DNA from: an uncultured Opitutales bacterium
GTDB taxonomy: Bacteria > Verrucomicrobiota > Verrucomicrobiia > Opitutales > UBA2995
Direction: 5' to 3'
DNA: 7,294 nucleotides
Assembly (NCBI GenBank): GCA_937920335.1
Contig: CALGUT010000554.1
Span: 1 to 7,294, forward strand
A model generated the notes under the pieces. That model was given only the letters and a program-made list of their open reading frames with translations, was not told the origin of the DNA and made no database searches. The translations under genes and the position numbers were made by a program. Below, in pieces: positions 5,819-7,294 of this stretch; within the stretch, counting starts at the first letter, position 1; every line of letters starts with the position of its first letter.

Positions 5819-6619
5819 TTAGCCACCCCGAGGTCTGCGACACACGCCGTATTGGTGCGACACCATCTCATACCCCAGGGACTGATAAATGGCCGCCGGT
5901 GCTTCGTCGCTGCCTGCAACAATCACGAGACTCATAGCATCCGTCATAGTTTGGCGCGATACCTCATAGAGCAACGTCGAGCATATCCCCTGCCTTCTAT
6001 GTTTCGCAGATGTTTCTACACTCTGAAAGCGACCGGCCTGTTCATTTTCCGTAAAATACAGCCCCATATCGCCAACTAATTCTCCATTCAGGAACGCACC
6101 CCACCAGTCGCCTCTCCCAGTATCCTGCATGAGGCGGTAGGTTTTCATTCCACGCTCTTTAAACAATCGATACCCAGCCTCATCGCCTCCTTGAAGTGGA
6201 TACCCGCACTCGATTTGCAGTTCGACCAGAGCATCCCAATCATGGTCCGACGTTATGGCGCGAACTTCAACCGCGTCGTTATAAATTCTCGGTCGCCTCA
6301 GCTCATTTAATCGCAAAACAACCTGGTTTTCGAATTCGAAACCCTGATCTGTAAACTGCGAGATTTCTCCACGGTCCGATGAGTCCCACCCGAAGGTGAC
6401 GTGACCCGCATCTGGGCCAAACTCTCTGTCCTGTATCGCCATCCACCGTTCGTAATCGCCGATTACTGGTTCGTGCTTAAACAACGTAAGATTACCCCAA
6501 TAATAGGTTGGATTCGAAGGCGTTCGAATTACGAAATAGTCCGTATGCTCCTCAACGATTCCACTAAACTGGTGAACGATCGAGTCGGTTAGATATCCGA
6601 GGTTTGAAATATTAGGCAT
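5819..6619 (-). CDS. GNAT-family N-acetyltransferase with extra N-terminal domain
   Basis: The 266-residue cytoplasmic protein shows a C-terminal GNAT fold (about 116-262). Acceptor-side strands include WWGAFLNGELVGDMGLYF at 172-189. The acetyl-CoA-binding motif is VETSAKHRRQGICSTLLYEV (201-220), where the R-x-x-G-x-G/A signature reads R208-R-Q-G211-I-C213. A motif B ending is seen as AAIYQSLGYEMV (242-253), with Tyr245 in the usual place for the general acid. Residues 1-115 form a separate N-terminal region (YYWGNLTLF, W59, HVTFGWD) typical of longer two-part GNAT proteins. The acceptor is unknown; no neighbour suggests one. The gene lies 51 bases downstream of dhaL on the same strand and could be read from the dhaL transcript, though no promoter or terminator in that gap is convincing. 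ATG is used; no Shine-Dalgarno is seen. Confidence 0.9.
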   Translation of the reverse strand: MPNISNLGYLTDSIVHQFSGIVEEHTDYFVIRTPSNPTYYWGNLTLFKHEPVIGDYERWMAIQDREFGPDAGHVTFGWDSSDRGEISQFTDQGFEFENQVVLRLNELRRPRIYNDAVEVRAITSDHDWDALVELQIECGYPLQGGDEAGYRLFKERGMKTYRLMQDTGRGDWWGAFLNGELVGDMGLYFTENEQAGRFQSVETSAKHRRQGICSTLLYEVSRQTMTDAMSLVIVAGSDEAPAAIYQSLGYEMVSHQYGVCRRPRGG

Positions 6620-6670
6620 CGTTAGTAAATCGAGAATGCCTAACTCACCCCGAAGGGAAATTAAGCGAGA

Positions 6671-7294
6671 CTAAAGCGCATCAGCAAATTCGCTAGCCGT
6701 CTTAAAGATCACAGAAACGGAGAGTGCGCCGGCATCAGGGAAACCCAGACATTTCTCACCCAAGGTTCTCGCACGCCCGTGCTGAGCGATCATGTCCTTG
6801 GAGTTTTCACGTCCTTGACGAGCTCCTTCGGCCACAGCCGCGAGCGCCTCTGTGATTGATTTATCCGCATTGGAAGCAGCCGCTTCCTTGGCAGGAATAA
6901 GCGCATCGACCATCGTTTTGTCTCCGGCTTTCGCTTTACCGATATTCATGACACCCTGAGTTCCCGCTTCGAGGAATGCTGATAATGCAGCGGCATCGAG
7001 CCCTTCAGCAGAAGAAATGGCCATCCCACCACTTTGAAATAACATTCCAAAGACAGCGCCAGAGGCACCTCCCATTGAGCTCATCAAAGCCATACCCGTC
7101 GTTGTAAATACCTGACTCACAGATGTCGGAGCTAAGGCTTCGAGTTGCTTTTTTGCTTCAGTAAAACCACGTTCCATTCCGATACCATGATCTCCATCCC
7201 CCAATTGGCGGTCAGCTTCACAAAGCGCATCTTTGCTGCGAATAATTTCGTCGGACACGGCGATCATCATCGCCTTTACTGCTTCAGCATTTAG
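6671..7294 (-). CDS. dhaL: Dihydroxyacetone kinase ADP-binding subunit DhaL (5' end outside window)
   Basis: The frame is open to the right edge, giving 207 codons; the family is about 210 residues, so only a short N-terminus is missing. The internal ATG at 7268-7270 is not taken as start because helix-like sequence continues before it (LNAEAVKA). Marks, counted from that Met: D20-R-Q-L-G-D25-G-D27-H-G, the triple-Asp magnesium cluster with the same spacing as in E. coli DhaL; the nucleotide loop MGGASGAVFG at 66-75; KAGDKTMVDAL; and GRARTLGEKCLGFPDAGALSVS near the C-terminus. DhaL carries the nucleotide and works with DhaK, which binds the keto-sugar covalently; a dhaK is expected just beyond the right edge, upstream on this strand. 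Related DhaK/DhaL pairs phosphorylate four-carbon ketoses such as erythrulose, so the substrate is open. Whether it uses ATP or a PTS donor (DhaM) cannot be read here. Confidence 0.94.
   Translation of the reverse strand, partial: LNAEAVKAMMIAVSDEIIRSKDALCEADRQLGDGDHGIGMERGFTEAKKQLEALAPTSVSQVFTTTGMALMSSMGGASGAVFGMLFQSGGMAISSAEGLDAAALSAFLEAGTQGVMNIGKAKAGDKTMVDALIPAKEAAASNADKSITEALAAVAEGARQGRENSKDMIAQHGRARTLGEKCLGFPDAGALSVSVIFKTASEFADAL

Noticed and set aside
6645..6656. CCCCGAAGGG as a hairpin terminator between dhaL and the GNAT gene
   Set aside because: The stem is only three base pairs and no U-run follows on the minus strand.

Overview
This 7.3 kb window looks like a chromosomal segment of a free-living, probably marine or sediment bacterium of the Planctomycetota-Verrucomicrobiota group (a Verrucomicrobiota/Opitutae-like genome is my best guess). 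The reasons are two secreted S1-type sulfatases, a deiodinase-like redoxin with C-terminal EF-hands, a Tat-exported DUF3500-like protein, mid-range base composition, and no recognisable Shine-Dalgarno sequence before any of the five visible starts. The taxonomy is inference. There are no RNA genes, insertion sequences, CRISPR arrays or long repeats, and no gene-free stretch over 300 bases.

Layout, left to right. (1) The 3' two-thirds or so of a sulfatase gene on + (its N-terminal active-site part lies outside the window). (2) A 472-residue secreted protein on -, joining a deiodinase/thioredoxin-like domain, a DsbD-alpha-like domain, an Arg/Gly-rich linker and two EF-hands. (3) A divergent 170-base spacer holding a small cryptic reading frame that overlaps the start of gene 2. 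(4) A Tat-signal DUF3500-like protein on +. (5) A complete sulfamidase-like (heparan N-sulfatase-type) sulfatase on -. (6) A small secreted SGNH arylesterase/acyltransferase on +. (7) A GNAT acetyltransferase on -. (8) Nearly all of dhaL, the ADP-binding subunit of a dihydroxyacetone-type kinase, on -, entering from the right edge.

Genes alternate in direction almost one by one, so most are single transcription units; only dhaL and the GNAT gene could be co-transcribed. The convergent pairs are packed very tightly (40, 17 and 2 bases between stops).

Functionally, genes 1, 5 and 6 fit extracytoplasmic attack on sulfated and acylated polysaccharides: sulfatases strip sulfate, and the SGNH enzyme could remove or transfer acyl groups. 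The two exported proteins of unknown role (redoxin/EF-hand and DUF3500-like) may act in the same compartment. DhaL and GNAT are cytoplasmic and appear unrelated to the sulfatase part. The most unusual item is the multi-domain redox protein; next are the cryptic reading frame in front of it and the poorly described DUF3500-like Tat substrate.
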